Positions 8,844 through 16,271 of a stretch of 45,538 nt of DNA are shown piece after piece (within the stretch, counting starts at the first letter, position 1; the number at the start of each line of letters is the position of its first letter). The DNA is from Nitrospirales bacterium (GTDB lineage Bacteria; Nitrospirota; Nitrospiria; Nitrospirales; UBA8639). The stretch is taken from positions 1-45,538 of the forward strand of contig JAJDBQ010000208.1 of NCBI GenBank assembly GCA_029261255.1, read 5' to 3'. The notes under the pieces were generated by a model that was given only the letters and a program-made list of their open reading frames with translations, was not told the origin of the DNA and searched no databases. Both the position numbers and the translations under genes were made by a program.

Positions 8844-8898
8844 GAGCAGCGGACTCTTAATCAGCGGGTCGTAGGTTCGATCCCTACACGGCCCACCA
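8844..8898 (+). pseudogene. tRNA-Lys(CTT) 3' fragment
   Basis: Reads GAGCAGC, anticodon arm GCGGA-CTCTTAA-TCAGC, T arm with GTTCGATCC, acceptor strand CGGCCCA and encoded CCA. This matches a tRNA-Lys with anticodon CTT from the end of the D arm to the 3' end. The first 20 or so bases (acceptor 5' strand, D stem) are missing, and one pair of the anticodon stem is broken. Likely an attachment-site duplicate left by an integrated element. Confidence 0.75.
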
Positions 8899-9117
8899 AT
8901 ACAATCAACTACTTAGGTCGTCCGCGCCAGCACCCCGTTCGGGGCAAAATCTGTTTTAAACCTGTCTCTGGAAATCGGGCGGCTGCCTTTCCCATTTTCT
9001 CGAATAACGCCATTGGATTTTTGGGGCCATGCGGAAGAGAAAAAGTGGCCTCATTTTCCTGAAAATTGTATCGTGCTACATCCGGTTTTCTGGAGAAGGA
9101 ATTATTATAATGGAGCT

Positions 9118-10578
9118 ATGGAAGAAACTTCTCGCAGTAAAGGGACCACCAAGTCAGAGCGATATTTGGCCCAGCTCGCTGATCGTACCTTTCTCAATCT
9201 CTGGGCATACCCCAATGTGTACCGAGATGGTCTTGTACATGGTCGCCGTGCTGGAAAGGAGCTCTGTGATCTGCTGGTGGTTTGTGGAGACCAAGTCATC
9301 ATTTTTAGTGATAAAACTATCGCATGGCCAAAAAATGATGATGTTAATTTGGCATGGTCACGATGGTATGCAAAAGCAGTAAAAAAATCAGTCCTTCAAG
9401 TTCGAGGTGCGGAGCGTTGGATCAATCAAAACCCAGATCGTCTTTTTCTTGATTCGGCCTGCACAAAAGTTCTACCAATTAAAATACCACCAAGGAATAC
9501 TCGGAAAGTACATGGAGTCGTGGTCGCTTTAGGTGCACACGAAGCGTGTAGTAATTTTTTTGGAGGTGATAGCGGCAGCTTCATGATTCATCCAAGTTTA
9601 CAGGGTGAGGAACACACGAATCTTACCTCTGCAGATTATTTTCCCTTTACTGTTGGGGACGTAGAACCTTCAGGCTCATTCATACACGTTGTGAATGAGG
9701 TTACATTAGATATCCTGATGAAAGAGCTTGATACCGTCACTGATTTTGTGGATTACCTGGAACACAAAGCTGTGTTCGCTCGTTCTGGAAATTTATTTCA
9801 CGCTCCCGGAGAGGAAGAATTACTCGCACATTACCTTACTCATATGGATAATGACCGACATGGATTTGTTCATCCAGAAGATCGCCAGTGGATGCCAGAG
9901 GATAAGTTCCAACTTTCTACAGGTCATTATGTGGGTTTAACAGAACATCCTCAGTTTATTAGGAAGAAGGAAGCAGATAAAAATTCCTATGTATGGGATC
10001 ATCTGATCGAAGCATTTACAAACCCCATGTTGGAAGGAACTACCATCGTCCCAGATGGCAGGCCGGACAATATTGCTCAGATTGAGGTAGGTGTTCGATA
10101 CATGGCGCAGGAGCCTCGAATTATTCGACGACTGTACGGCGAGGCTATTTTAGAAGTGTTACAAGTAGCGAACCAACACGACCGTTATTTTCGATGCATG
10201 CTTCCGAGTCAAGAAAATCCCCGCCATGGTATAGGTTATGTGTTTATGACTTATGCACTTCCAAGAGAAGAGCTTGACTGCAGCTATGAGCAGTATTGCC
10301 AAGCAAGGGCTCATACACTTTATGCATATTGCATGGAGATGTTGAAGAGATGTCGGTGGGTAAAGCGAATCATAGGCATAGCTACCGAACCCCCACCAAT
10401 CTCTGGTGGCGCTAGTGATACCTCGAAAGACATGGGAATGGTAGAGCAACCGACCGAATGGACACCAAAAAGAGAAATAGAGATAGATGAGCTATGCCGA
10501 CAATTAGACATTCTTCAAGAGGACAGACTTCATTTCACCCCTATTGGTTTGGACGAATACCCAAGAGGAGCAAGTTAG
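9118..10578 (+). CDS. Large hypothetical protein, nuclease-like N-terminus suspected
   Basis: 486 residues from the ATG at 9118; an open frame extends upstream to a TTG at 9013, but those 35 codons look non-coding. I do not recognise the family. Near the N-terminus, a block KSERYLAQLADRTFLNLW, then GKELCDLLVVCGDQVIIFSDK and AWSRWYAKAVKKSVLQVRGAERWI, has the pattern of a restriction-endonuclease-like or NERD-like core (an acidic residue on one strand, a hydrophobic strand ending in Lys). The canonical (D/E)xK spacing is not clean, so this is only suggestive. No signal peptide or membrane segment. It sits just after the tRNA remnants, in an accessory context; a defence role is conceivable but unproven. 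Confidence 0.8.
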   Translation: MEETSRSKGTTKSERYLAQLADRTFLNLWAYPNVYRDGLVHGRRAGKELCDLLVVCGDQVIIFSDKTIAWPKNDDVNLAWSRWYAKAVKKSVLQVRGAERWINQNPDRLFLDSACTKVLPIKIPPRNTRKVHGVVVALGAHEACSNFFGGDSGSFMIHPSLQGEEHTNLTSADYFPFTVGDVEPSGSFIHVVNEVTLDILMKELDTVTDFVDYLEHKAVFARSGNLFHAPGEEELLAHYLTHMDNDRHGFVHPEDRQWMPEDKFQLSTGHYVGLTEHPQFIRKKEADKNSYVWDHLIEAFTNPMLEGTTIVPDGRPDNIAQIEVGVRYMAQEPRIIRRLYGEAILEVLQVANQHDRYFRCMLPSQENPRHGIGYVFMTYALPREELDCSYEQYCQARAHTLYAYCMEMLKRCRWVKRIIGIATEPPPISGGASDTSKDMGMVEQPTEWTPKREIEIDELCRQLDILQEDRLHFTPIGLDEYPRGAS

Positions 10579-10675
10579 GCGAAACTGGCAAACGTTCCAG
10601 AAACAGATTTCAAAAAGGTTTTTAATTTGGCGGCGTTATTCTAAATCCTTGCAATAGTTGGCCTTCAAGGTCGAT

Positions 10676-10709
10676 GACCCACTGATTCCGTATCAGCTGC
10701 TCTGACCAT
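10676..10709 (+). repeat. Short intergenic repeat D, copy 1
   Basis: About 34 bases, closely matching 12215-12249 by eye (shared CCCACNGATTC, TATCAG and TGCTCTGA blocks). It lies between the large hypothetical gene and the 102-residue gene. Confidence 0.4.
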
Positions 10710-10833
10710 TATCTTGACCTACCTACCATCATTTTCAACTTCGTCTTCTTCTATTCCGATAATCTCTCCATTACTATTAAGTCAGTCAATTTCTAATTAG
10801 GCATTATCCAATCGAAATCGACCAGGAGAGATT

Positions 10834-11142
10834 ATGACACCATGTGAGTTAGCACCAGAAGATAAGAAGGCTTATGGAAAGGAGGTTGGGGAAATTCTAG
10901 TAAAGAAACACGGAAAGAAAAAGTTCTACTCCCCAGAAGAGGTCAAAACTGCTTCATCACAGAGTCGATCCGCAATGGATTGGCATTGTTGGGCTATGTG
11001 TATCTATACCTCCCCAAGCGACTTTGAGACCTACCATCGCTCAATAGGGGAAACGTGCGACTATGCTTCCATGAAAGCCGACATGACTTCCGCGTTGACA
11101 GATGGAGCATCAGAGTCCTGGTTTGATCTTGATGTTTCGTAG
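10834..11142 (+). CDS. Small cytosolic hypothetical protein
   Basis: 102 residues, no signal peptide, Lys-rich N-terminal half (KKAYGKEVGEILVKKHGKKK), then a conserved-looking WHCWAMCIYTSP segment with two cysteines, and an acidic C-terminus. The ATG at 10834 has an AGGAGAG ribosome binding site about 6 bases upstream, so translation is likely. I do not recognise a named domain. The compact, well-ordered sequence looks like a real conserved protein rather than chance. Neighbours give no functional hint; it is alone between two intergenic stretches. Confidence 0.7.
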   Translation: MTPCELAPEDKKAYGKEVGEILVKKHGKKKFYSPEEVKTASSQSRSAMDWHCWAMCIYTSPSDFETYHRSIGETCDYASMKADMTSALTDGASESWFDLDVS

Positions 11143-11329
11143 TTAGACTGGCCTGATATAGAACTCTCATCTGTATTCGATTTCTTGGACTAACCGGATA
11201 TTATCAACTCACGGCACACTTGACTCCGGCTTCTCATGGCACTGATATCCTAATCTCTGATTTTTCAATGGACTATAACCAGTTGAATGGTCTGTTTCAT
11301 ATTTAATCTTCGATCAAGTGAGACTACCG

Positions 11330-12055
11330 ATGAGAACATTGCAAACAGTCGTGAGACTTTCATGCTCAGCGATTGCCGGATTAATCTGTTATTTACTTTT
11401 TTTCTATCTGTGTTGGCTCGCTCAAGCCGATGCGCAAGGGGGTATCGGACTTGTCATTTATTCTCCGGTGATCGGAGGGTTATCTTTTTTTGCCATTTAC
11501 CTTGTCAAACACTCTAAACCACTTTTCTGGGCGGCGATCGTACTGACACTTCCTATTCCTTTGTTTTATTTTTCCGCATTTACTTCGCTCGGATTTAATG
11601 ATTTTGTCTTTAAAACCGTGGCAGGGATCAGGCAAACAATAGGATGGGTTTCTCCATATGATTGGGGAAGAAAGAACCGGGTCATTCATCTTGCCGCACG
11701 CGAAGGTGACCTATCAAAATTGGAAGAACACGTGAGCGAAAAAAAGAATGTCAACCTAGAAAACATCGGAGGAGAAACCCCGCTGTTCTTTTGTGTTGAC
11801 GGGAATAAGATCAAAGCATGCCAACTCCTCGTAAAATTTGGCGCTAAGGTGAATCACCGGCGAAAAGACGGCAGAACAGCACTGCACAATGCGGCAATAT
11901 ACGATTATCGCATAGAGATCGTTCGCTTTCTGGTTGAGGCAGGGGCGGAGGTCAATGTCAGGGACAAAAAAAATAAAACCCCATTGGGAATAGCAATGAG
12001 CCGCAACGAAGTGGTAATCACAGAGTATCTTAGGGGAATTGGTGCGGAGGAATAG
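11330..12055 (+). CDS. Membrane-anchored ankyrin-repeat protein
   Basis: 241 residues. Three hydrophobic segments occupy about residues 8-30, 38-56 and 64-82, followed by a soluble region with three to four ankyrin repeats: VIHLAAREGDLSKLEEHV, GETPLFFCVDGNKIKACQLLVKFGAKVN, GRTALHNAAIYDYRIEIVRFLVEAGAEVN, KTPLGIAMSRNEVVITEYL. It is likely a protein-binding module presented at the inner membrane. ATG 11330 is chosen; a GTG four codons upstream (11318) is possible, and neither has a strong Shine-Dalgarno. The partner is unknown. Part of the accessory stretch between the K+ channel and the antiporter. Confidence 0.82.
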   Translation: MRTLQTVVRLSCSAIAGLICYLLFFYLCWLAQADAQGGIGLVIYSPVIGGLSFFAIYLVKHSKPLFWAAIVLTLPIPLFYFSAFTSLGFNDFVFKTVAGIRQTIGWVSPYDWGRKNRVIHLAAREGDLSKLEEHVSEKKNVNLENIGGETPLFFCVDGNKIKACQLLVKFGAKVNHRRKDGRTALHNAAIYDYRIEIVRFLVEAGAEVNVRDKKNKTPLGIAMSRNEVVITEYLRGIGAEE

Positions 12056-12214
12056 TCCTCCTTGCCTATCAATATTTTTTGATTCTATTGGCTGCAAGAA
12101 CTATCTGAGATCCTGATCAGGCCAACCACGGCCCATCCAAACAGGTTCTAACGCAGGTTTTTCTCCATCTGTGGATCCCTCAAAGCCTTAACGGATAAGG
12201 AATTTTCTCCCACC

Positions 12215-12249
12215 AGCCCACAGATTCTCTATCAGTTGCTCTGATCCAT
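12215..12249 (+). repeat. Short intergenic repeat D, copy 2
   Basis: Second copy of the motif at 10676-10709. It lies downstream of the ankyrin gene in an intergenic stretch (12056-12649) that otherwise holds only repeat A3 and no gene I can support. Confidence 0.4.
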
Positions 12250-12481
12250 CTCCTCTCCTCTTGGACCGTATTGGTCTTTTGAATGCGATTCCAATTTATT
12301 TTCGTCTTCACTTTTCTCTTCCCTGTTCAAGTTTTTCTTCTCTTTCTGATGCCTGCCTTCTGGTTCTAAGAAGGGACGCCTTTATAATGGGTAGTTCTTG
12401 CTTGAGGTCTTCGACATTGCTCAGGATAAACTCCGCGAGTTGGTCCGTTCTCTACAGGCACGTGGCAGATCAGAGATCTCG

Positions 12482-12602
12482 GGGGCAGTTCAAAAAAACT
12501 CGTCCAGCAAGGCCGCAGCCCTTTTGACGCGCGGAGCGTACGACAGTACGTGAGCACGACAAAATGGCGAGAACGCCGCTGGCGCTTTTTTTCAACCGTC
12601 CC
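12482..12602 (-). repeat. Family A hairpin repeat, copy A3
   Basis: 121-bp copy in minus orientation with all internal blocks. Ends are GGGGCAGTT and AACCGTCCC, which pair less well than the other copies (outer GGG/CCC and inner TT/AA kept). It ends 47 bases before the GTG start of the CPA2 antiporter gene, a placement like that of A1. Confidence 0.85.
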
Positions 12603-12649
12603 GAAGGGTTCTCTTGTCGGGGGGATAGACAATAGATGAGAATCTGTTT

Positions 12650-14374
12650 GTGAATACGGAATATTTGACAGATACGATTGTGTTGTTAGCGGCGGCGGTG
12701 ATTGCGGTCCCGTTGTTTCAAGCGATAGGTCTCGGGGCGATCCCGGGATTTTTGGTGGCGGGGATTGTCTTAGGGCCATCGGGGCTGGGATTTATCGAGA
12801 ATTATGATGAGATTTCGCACCTTGCGGAGTTGGGTGTTGTGCTCTTGTTGTTTGTGATTGGGATAGAAATTAACCCCTCTCGTCTTTGGAAGATGAAGGG
12901 GCTGGTGTTAGGACTGGGCTCGCTTCAGGTGTTCATCACTGGAGGGATACTCACGTTTATTGTCCATGCCACCCTTCAAACTTCGTGGGGAATTTCGCTG
13001 TTAATCGGAGCAGCGTTAGCCCTGTCTTCAACGGCGTTTGTTCTTCAATTGCTCACGGAAAAGAAGATGCTGTCTTCAGAATACGGCAGACCCGCTGTGG
13101 CCGTCTTACTGTTACAAGATCTGGCGGTGGTCCCACTTTTAGCTTTTGTGTCTTTGATGGCCACACCGGAGTTAACCATCGCGGAAGACGTGTTCTATGC
13201 ATTCGCCGAGGCACTCGTTATTCTCGTTCTCATTATTACAATAGCCCGTTACATTTTGAACCCCCTCCTGAATAGACTGGCACGGTTTAGTTCTCCAGAA
13301 ATATTTACCGCATCAGCGCTATTGTTGGTTTTGGGCTCAGCGCAAGTCATGGAACGTATTGGCCTGTCCATGGCGATGGGGGCATTTACTGCTGGCCTCT
13401 TGATTGCTGATTCATCCTATCGCCACCAGATTATTGCTGAAATTCAGCCCTTTCGTGGCTTATTGCTGGGACTGTTTTTTATGTCCATGGGCATGTCCTT
13501 AAATCTCACCCTCTTTTTTGCTAACCCTCTTATCCTTTTAGGTATTGTGGTGGTCTTAATTGCTGGGAAGTTTCTCACTCTGTGGCCTTTATCACGTCTG
13601 TTTGGCATAGAAAACAAGGCATCGATTTCGATCGCCTTGCTCCTGGCTCAAAGTGGTGAATTTGCTTTGGTGCTGTTCGCCTTAGCAAAAGGCGTAGGGC
13701 TTTTAGATGCAACACTATTCCAACATCTTCTGATAATTGTCCTCCTGAGTATGCTGGCCACCCCAGCGCTAGAGAAAGCCGCTTTCCGGATATTTTTCTC
13801 TACTCGTGAAGGGAGCACTCCCATACCCGAGTTTGAAATTGGCAGGATAGAGCAAGACGCCAAGCCCGTCCTTCTTATTGGTTTTGGACGAATGGGCCGT
13901 AAGGTTGGCTTTATTCTGGAGTCGATGAAGGTGCCGTATGTGGCTATTGATGGTCGTGCCGATCTGGTGGATCGCGAGCGCGCAGAAGGGAAACCGGTGT
14001 ATTACGGAGATCTCAAGCGTGCCGAGATTTTTAGGGTGGCTGGGGTTGCAGATGCCCCCCTTGTGATTGTGGCCATTGATAGTCCGGAGGTCTCTGAGCG
14101 AGTGGTATCCTCTCTTCATGCGGCCTATCCAGCTATTCCGATTTTTGTGCGCGGGCATGACATGATGAGATGTCAGGCTCTTAAAGCACTTGGGGCTCAC
14201 TCCACTGTTTCGGAGACCCTGGAAGCTAGCGCAGAACTTGCGCGTGAAGCCTTGCTTCATATGGGACTTGAAGCACCTCAAGTCGAAATGGCGCTGGATG
14301 ACTTACGGAAAGACTATTACGAACGAACCAACCAGGTGAGGGTGGAGAGTAAACCAGGCCCTAATATTCCGTAG
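12650..14374 (+). CDS. CPA2 cation:proton antiporter with TrkA-N domain (KefB/C-like)
   Basis: 574-residue inner-membrane antiporter. The N-terminal 380 residues are a CPA2 transport domain with many helices (GLGAIPGFLVAGIVLGPSGLG, a LALSSTAFVLQLL segment, and GAFTAGLLIADS). It is followed by a Rossmann TrkA_N domain from about residue 403, with nucleotide loop GFGRMG. This layout is that of the Kef K+/H+ efflux family. No C-terminal TrkA_C domain is evident. The start GTG at 12650 has no strong ribosome binding site, but the first helix begins right after it, as expected. Repeat A4 begins one base after the stop codon. Probable role in K+ or Na+ and pH homeostasis. Confidence 0.92.
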   Translation: MNTEYLTDTIVLLAAAVIAVPLFQAIGLGAIPGFLVAGIVLGPSGLGFIENYDEISHLAELGVVLLLFVIGIEINPSRLWKMKGLVLGLGSLQVFITGGILTFIVHATLQTSWGISLLIGAALALSSTAFVLQLLTEKKMLSSEYGRPAVAVLLLQDLAVVPLLAFVSLMATPELTIAEDVFYAFAEALVILVLIITIARYILNPLLNRLARFSSPEIFTASALLLVLGSAQVMERIGLSMAMGAFTAGLLIADSSYRHQIIAEIQPFRGLLLGLFFMSMGMSLNLTLFFANPLILLGIVVVLIAGKFLTLWPLSRLFGIENKASISIALLLAQSGEFALVLFALAKGVGLLDATLFQHLLIIVLLSMLATPALEKAAFRIFFSTREGSTPIPEFEIGRIEQDAKPVLLIGFGRMGRKVGFILESMKVPYVAIDGRADLVDRERAEGKPVYYGDLKRAEIFRVAGVADAPLVIVAIDSPEVSERVVSSLHAAYPAIPIFVRGHDMMRCQALKALGAHSTVSETLEASAELAREALLHMGLEAPQVEMALDDLRKDYYERTNQVRVESKPGPNIP

Positions 14375-14375
14375 T

Positions 14376-14496
14376 GGGAATGTTGAAAAAAGCCACCAGC
14401 GGCGTTCTCGCCATTTTCCCGTGCTCACGTACGAAGTGTACGCTCCGCGCGCGAAAATGACTGCGGCCTTGCTGGGTGACTTTTTTGACCATTCCC
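14376..14496 (+). repeat. Family A hairpin repeat, copy A4
   Basis: 121-bp copy, plus orientation, starting one base after the antiporter TAG. Ends GGGAATG and CATTCCC are perfectly complementary. Because the whole unit folds back on itself, it could serve as the terminator or 3'-end stabiliser of the antiporter mRNA. Confidence 0.88.
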
Positions 14497-14610
14497 GTCA
14501 GCTGCTGACAACACAATTTCCTACAGCATTTCGAGCTATTTTTGAGAAATATTCAACAGCCCCATAGTCCTTTCAGATAATTTTTGTTTTCCCATACAGG
14601 TCTTTTTTGT

Positions 14611-14802
14611 TCCGATGGCTGCAGGCTGGTTATCGGAGAGGGGCGTCTCGTAAGGGCGGGCCTTGTTTGAGCGAAGCGAGTTGGCTCGCCCCACACTACC
14701 TACGCGCCGGTTCCATCATGTCCTAAAACCAGCCTGGGCATCAATGGTTTTGGGTCCTTTTGCCGAAACAAAAGGACCTCGCCTGCCGGGGCGAAACCCG
14801 GC
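14611..14802 (+). repeat. Family B structured repeat, copy B3
   Basis: 192-bp copy. P1 is CAGGCTGGTT (14622-14631) with AACCAGCCTG (14727-14736), 10 perfect pairs. P2 is weaker (GGGGCGT with ACGCGCC). The core hairpin GGTCCTTTTG-CCGAAA-CAAAAGGACC is perfect here, followed by GCCGGG-GCGAAA-CCCGGC. It lies between the convergent antiporter and exporter genes. Confidence 0.88.
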
Positions 14803-14851
14803 AAGGTCATTGAAGAAATCACGATTTTTTAAAATAAGATGTATGACTGAC

Positions 14852-15640
14852 TTAAAAGATGAGGTGCCAGCCATTATCTAGGATGAGTCCCAACCCGATG
14901 ACGCCAATAAGGATAGCTACACATCGTCTGAGGTGATGAGAGGAAATTGATCGAGTTACCTTAGACCCAAAGACCAATCCCAAAACGCTTCCGACTAACA
15001 CCAACCCCGTTAAAAAAATATCTAGGGATGCGAGAGATAAATGTCCAATGACTCCACCCGTTGCAATCAGGGCAATAATTAAAAATGACGTGCCAATTGC
15101 TAATCGGATAGGAAATTCCAAAAGGAGCATCAGGGCTGGCACAATCAGAAATCCTCCACCAATGCCAAAAAACCCTGTGAGTAACCCGACCCCCCAGCCT
15201 ATAGCTGAGGCCTTCAACGCGCAGGGCCAGGAGAAATGTTTGGCGCATCCTGAAGCTGTATCATCACTTGAATCGTTTTGCGGTTGCCAAAACGTCCAGA
15301 AGCTCATAAACAGCAAGAGGTTTCCAAATAAAAATAATACTATGGTTTCCGAGACGAGTTGATGCCCCTGGGCGCCAATCCATGCCCCCAATACCCCAGT
15401 TAAACTAAATACTAATGCTGCGGGGACATGCACCCGCTTGTGTCGGCTTTCCTGCCATGCGCCAAACAAAGCGGAATAACCGACGACGATGAGTGACATT
15501 GCGCTAGCCGTTTGAACCGGAATCCCAACCACATATACTAACAAGGGAATCGCAACCAATGATCCGCCTCCGCCAGTCGAGCCGAGTAATAATCCGATCA
15601 GGCCACCAGATAATAGTGCGAGGATGTAGTGGAATTCCAT
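14852..15640 (-). CDS. TauE/SafE-family permease, probable sulfite/organosulfonate exporter
   Basis: 262 residues. Eight or so hydrophobic segments with the two family glycine signatures GSTGGGGSLVAIPLLVY (about residues 20-36) and TGFFGIGGGFLIVPALMLL (about 145-163). Family members export sulfite, sulfoacetate or related anions. The start ATG at 15638-15640 (MEFHYILAL) is chosen because the longer frame, up to 15745, only translates repeat A5. Located downstream of the sorA-sorB pair on the same strand, so export of surplus sulfite is a sensible role. Repeat A5 sits between sorB and this gene and may separate transcription. Confidence 0.88.
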   Translation of the reverse strand: MEFHYILALLSGGLIGLLLGSTGGGGSLVAIPLLVYVVGIPVQTASAMSLIVVGYSALFGAWQESRHKRVHVPAALVFSLTGVLGAWIGAQGHQLVSETIVLFLFGNLLLFMSFWTFWQPQNDSSDDTASGCAKHFSWPCALKASAIGWGVGLLTGFFGIGGGFLIVPALMLLLEFPIRLAIGTSFLIIALIATGGVIGHLSLASLDIFLTGLVLVGSVLGLVFGSKVTRSISSHHLRRCVAILIGVIGLGLILDNGWHLIF

Positions 15641-15660
15641 TGAAGAAAGTTTCAGCGAGA

Positions 15661-15842
15661 GGGCATGTTGAAAAAATCCGCCAGCCTTCGCCAAGGCTGC
15701 GGCTGACAGGCAAATGGCTCGGTGCCTGCCGAAGCGGCTTCGCATAGGCAGGTCGCCATTTTTCCGTGCTCGCGTACTGAGAGTACTCTCCGCGCGTCAA
15801 AAAGGCTGCGGCCTTGCTGGGCGGACTTTTTTGACCATGCCT
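15661..15842 (+). repeat. Family A hairpin repeat, copy A5, with internal insertion
   Basis: 182 bp instead of 121. The ends GGGCATG / CATGCCT pair with one wobble, a third version of the terminal arm. About 61 extra bases interrupt the block that follows GCCAGC. The insert contains its own inverted repeat (GCCTGCCGAAGC / GCTTCGCATAGGC region). It fills most of the sorB-exporter gap; 15848-15863 adds a small ATTGTC/GACAAT hairpin. Confidence 0.85.
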
Positions 15843-15916
15843 GACAGATTGTCGCTAGACAATAGTGACACAAATAATCGAGAGGTTCTTTATACCATAG
15901 ACTTTAGCGAAAGAAA

Positions 15917-16264
15917 TTACTGAGTGGGTGGCGAGACAGAATTTTGTTGGAAAAGATAGGCCGCCAAGGGGGTAATTTGGTCTTGAGGTATTGGGCAGCC
16001 AAAGACATGTTTCATTTTGGTGATGATAGCCTGCCATTTTTTCTGAGAATGTTCGGGCTGCATGTAGATGTAATCGGCTGAGTGGCAAATGACGCAATAT
16101 GAGTTAGCGATCTCCTGGCCTGCACCGGATTGAAAAGAAAAGGGATCAGTGGGAAGTGTGATGCTGCGAGGTGAATTGGTCATCTCTTGAGCAAAACTCA
16201 CCGTTTCAAAACTCACCAAGAGGGTTCCTATAATCAGGAGGGAACGTAGAAGTCTTGCAATCAT
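15917..16264 (-). CDS. sorB: Monohaem cytochrome c subunit of sulfite dehydrogenase (SorB-like)
   Basis: 115 residues. Signal peptide (MIARLLRSLLIIGTLLVSFE..., cut near SFAQ), then one haem motif CVICH at about residues 57-61. The short C-terminal part fits the small SorB-type cytochrome that accepts electrons from the molybdenum subunit. Start ATG 16262-16264 lies 8 bases after the sorA stop (upstream in transcription), which is tight translational coupling. A longer frame starting inside sorA is not needed. Periplasmic. Calling it SorB rests on the pairing with SorA and its size; sequence identity was not measured. Confidence 0.85.
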   Translation of the reverse strand: MIARLLRSLLIIGTLLVSFETVSFAQEMTNSPRSITLPTDPFSFQSGAGQEIANSYCVICHSADYIYMQPEHSQKKWQAIITKMKHVFGCPIPQDQITPLAAYLFQQNSVSPPTQ

Positions 16265-16271
16265 GGACGAA

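Noticed and set aside
12261-12527. Open frame of 88 codons upstream of the antiporter
   Set aside because: Low-complexity Ser/Leu/Arg composition, no ribosome binding site, and the end lies in repeat A3.
15641-15745. N-terminal extension of the TauE-like protein
   Set aside because: These 35 codons are the translated left part of repeat A5; the family start MEFHYILAL fits at 15640.
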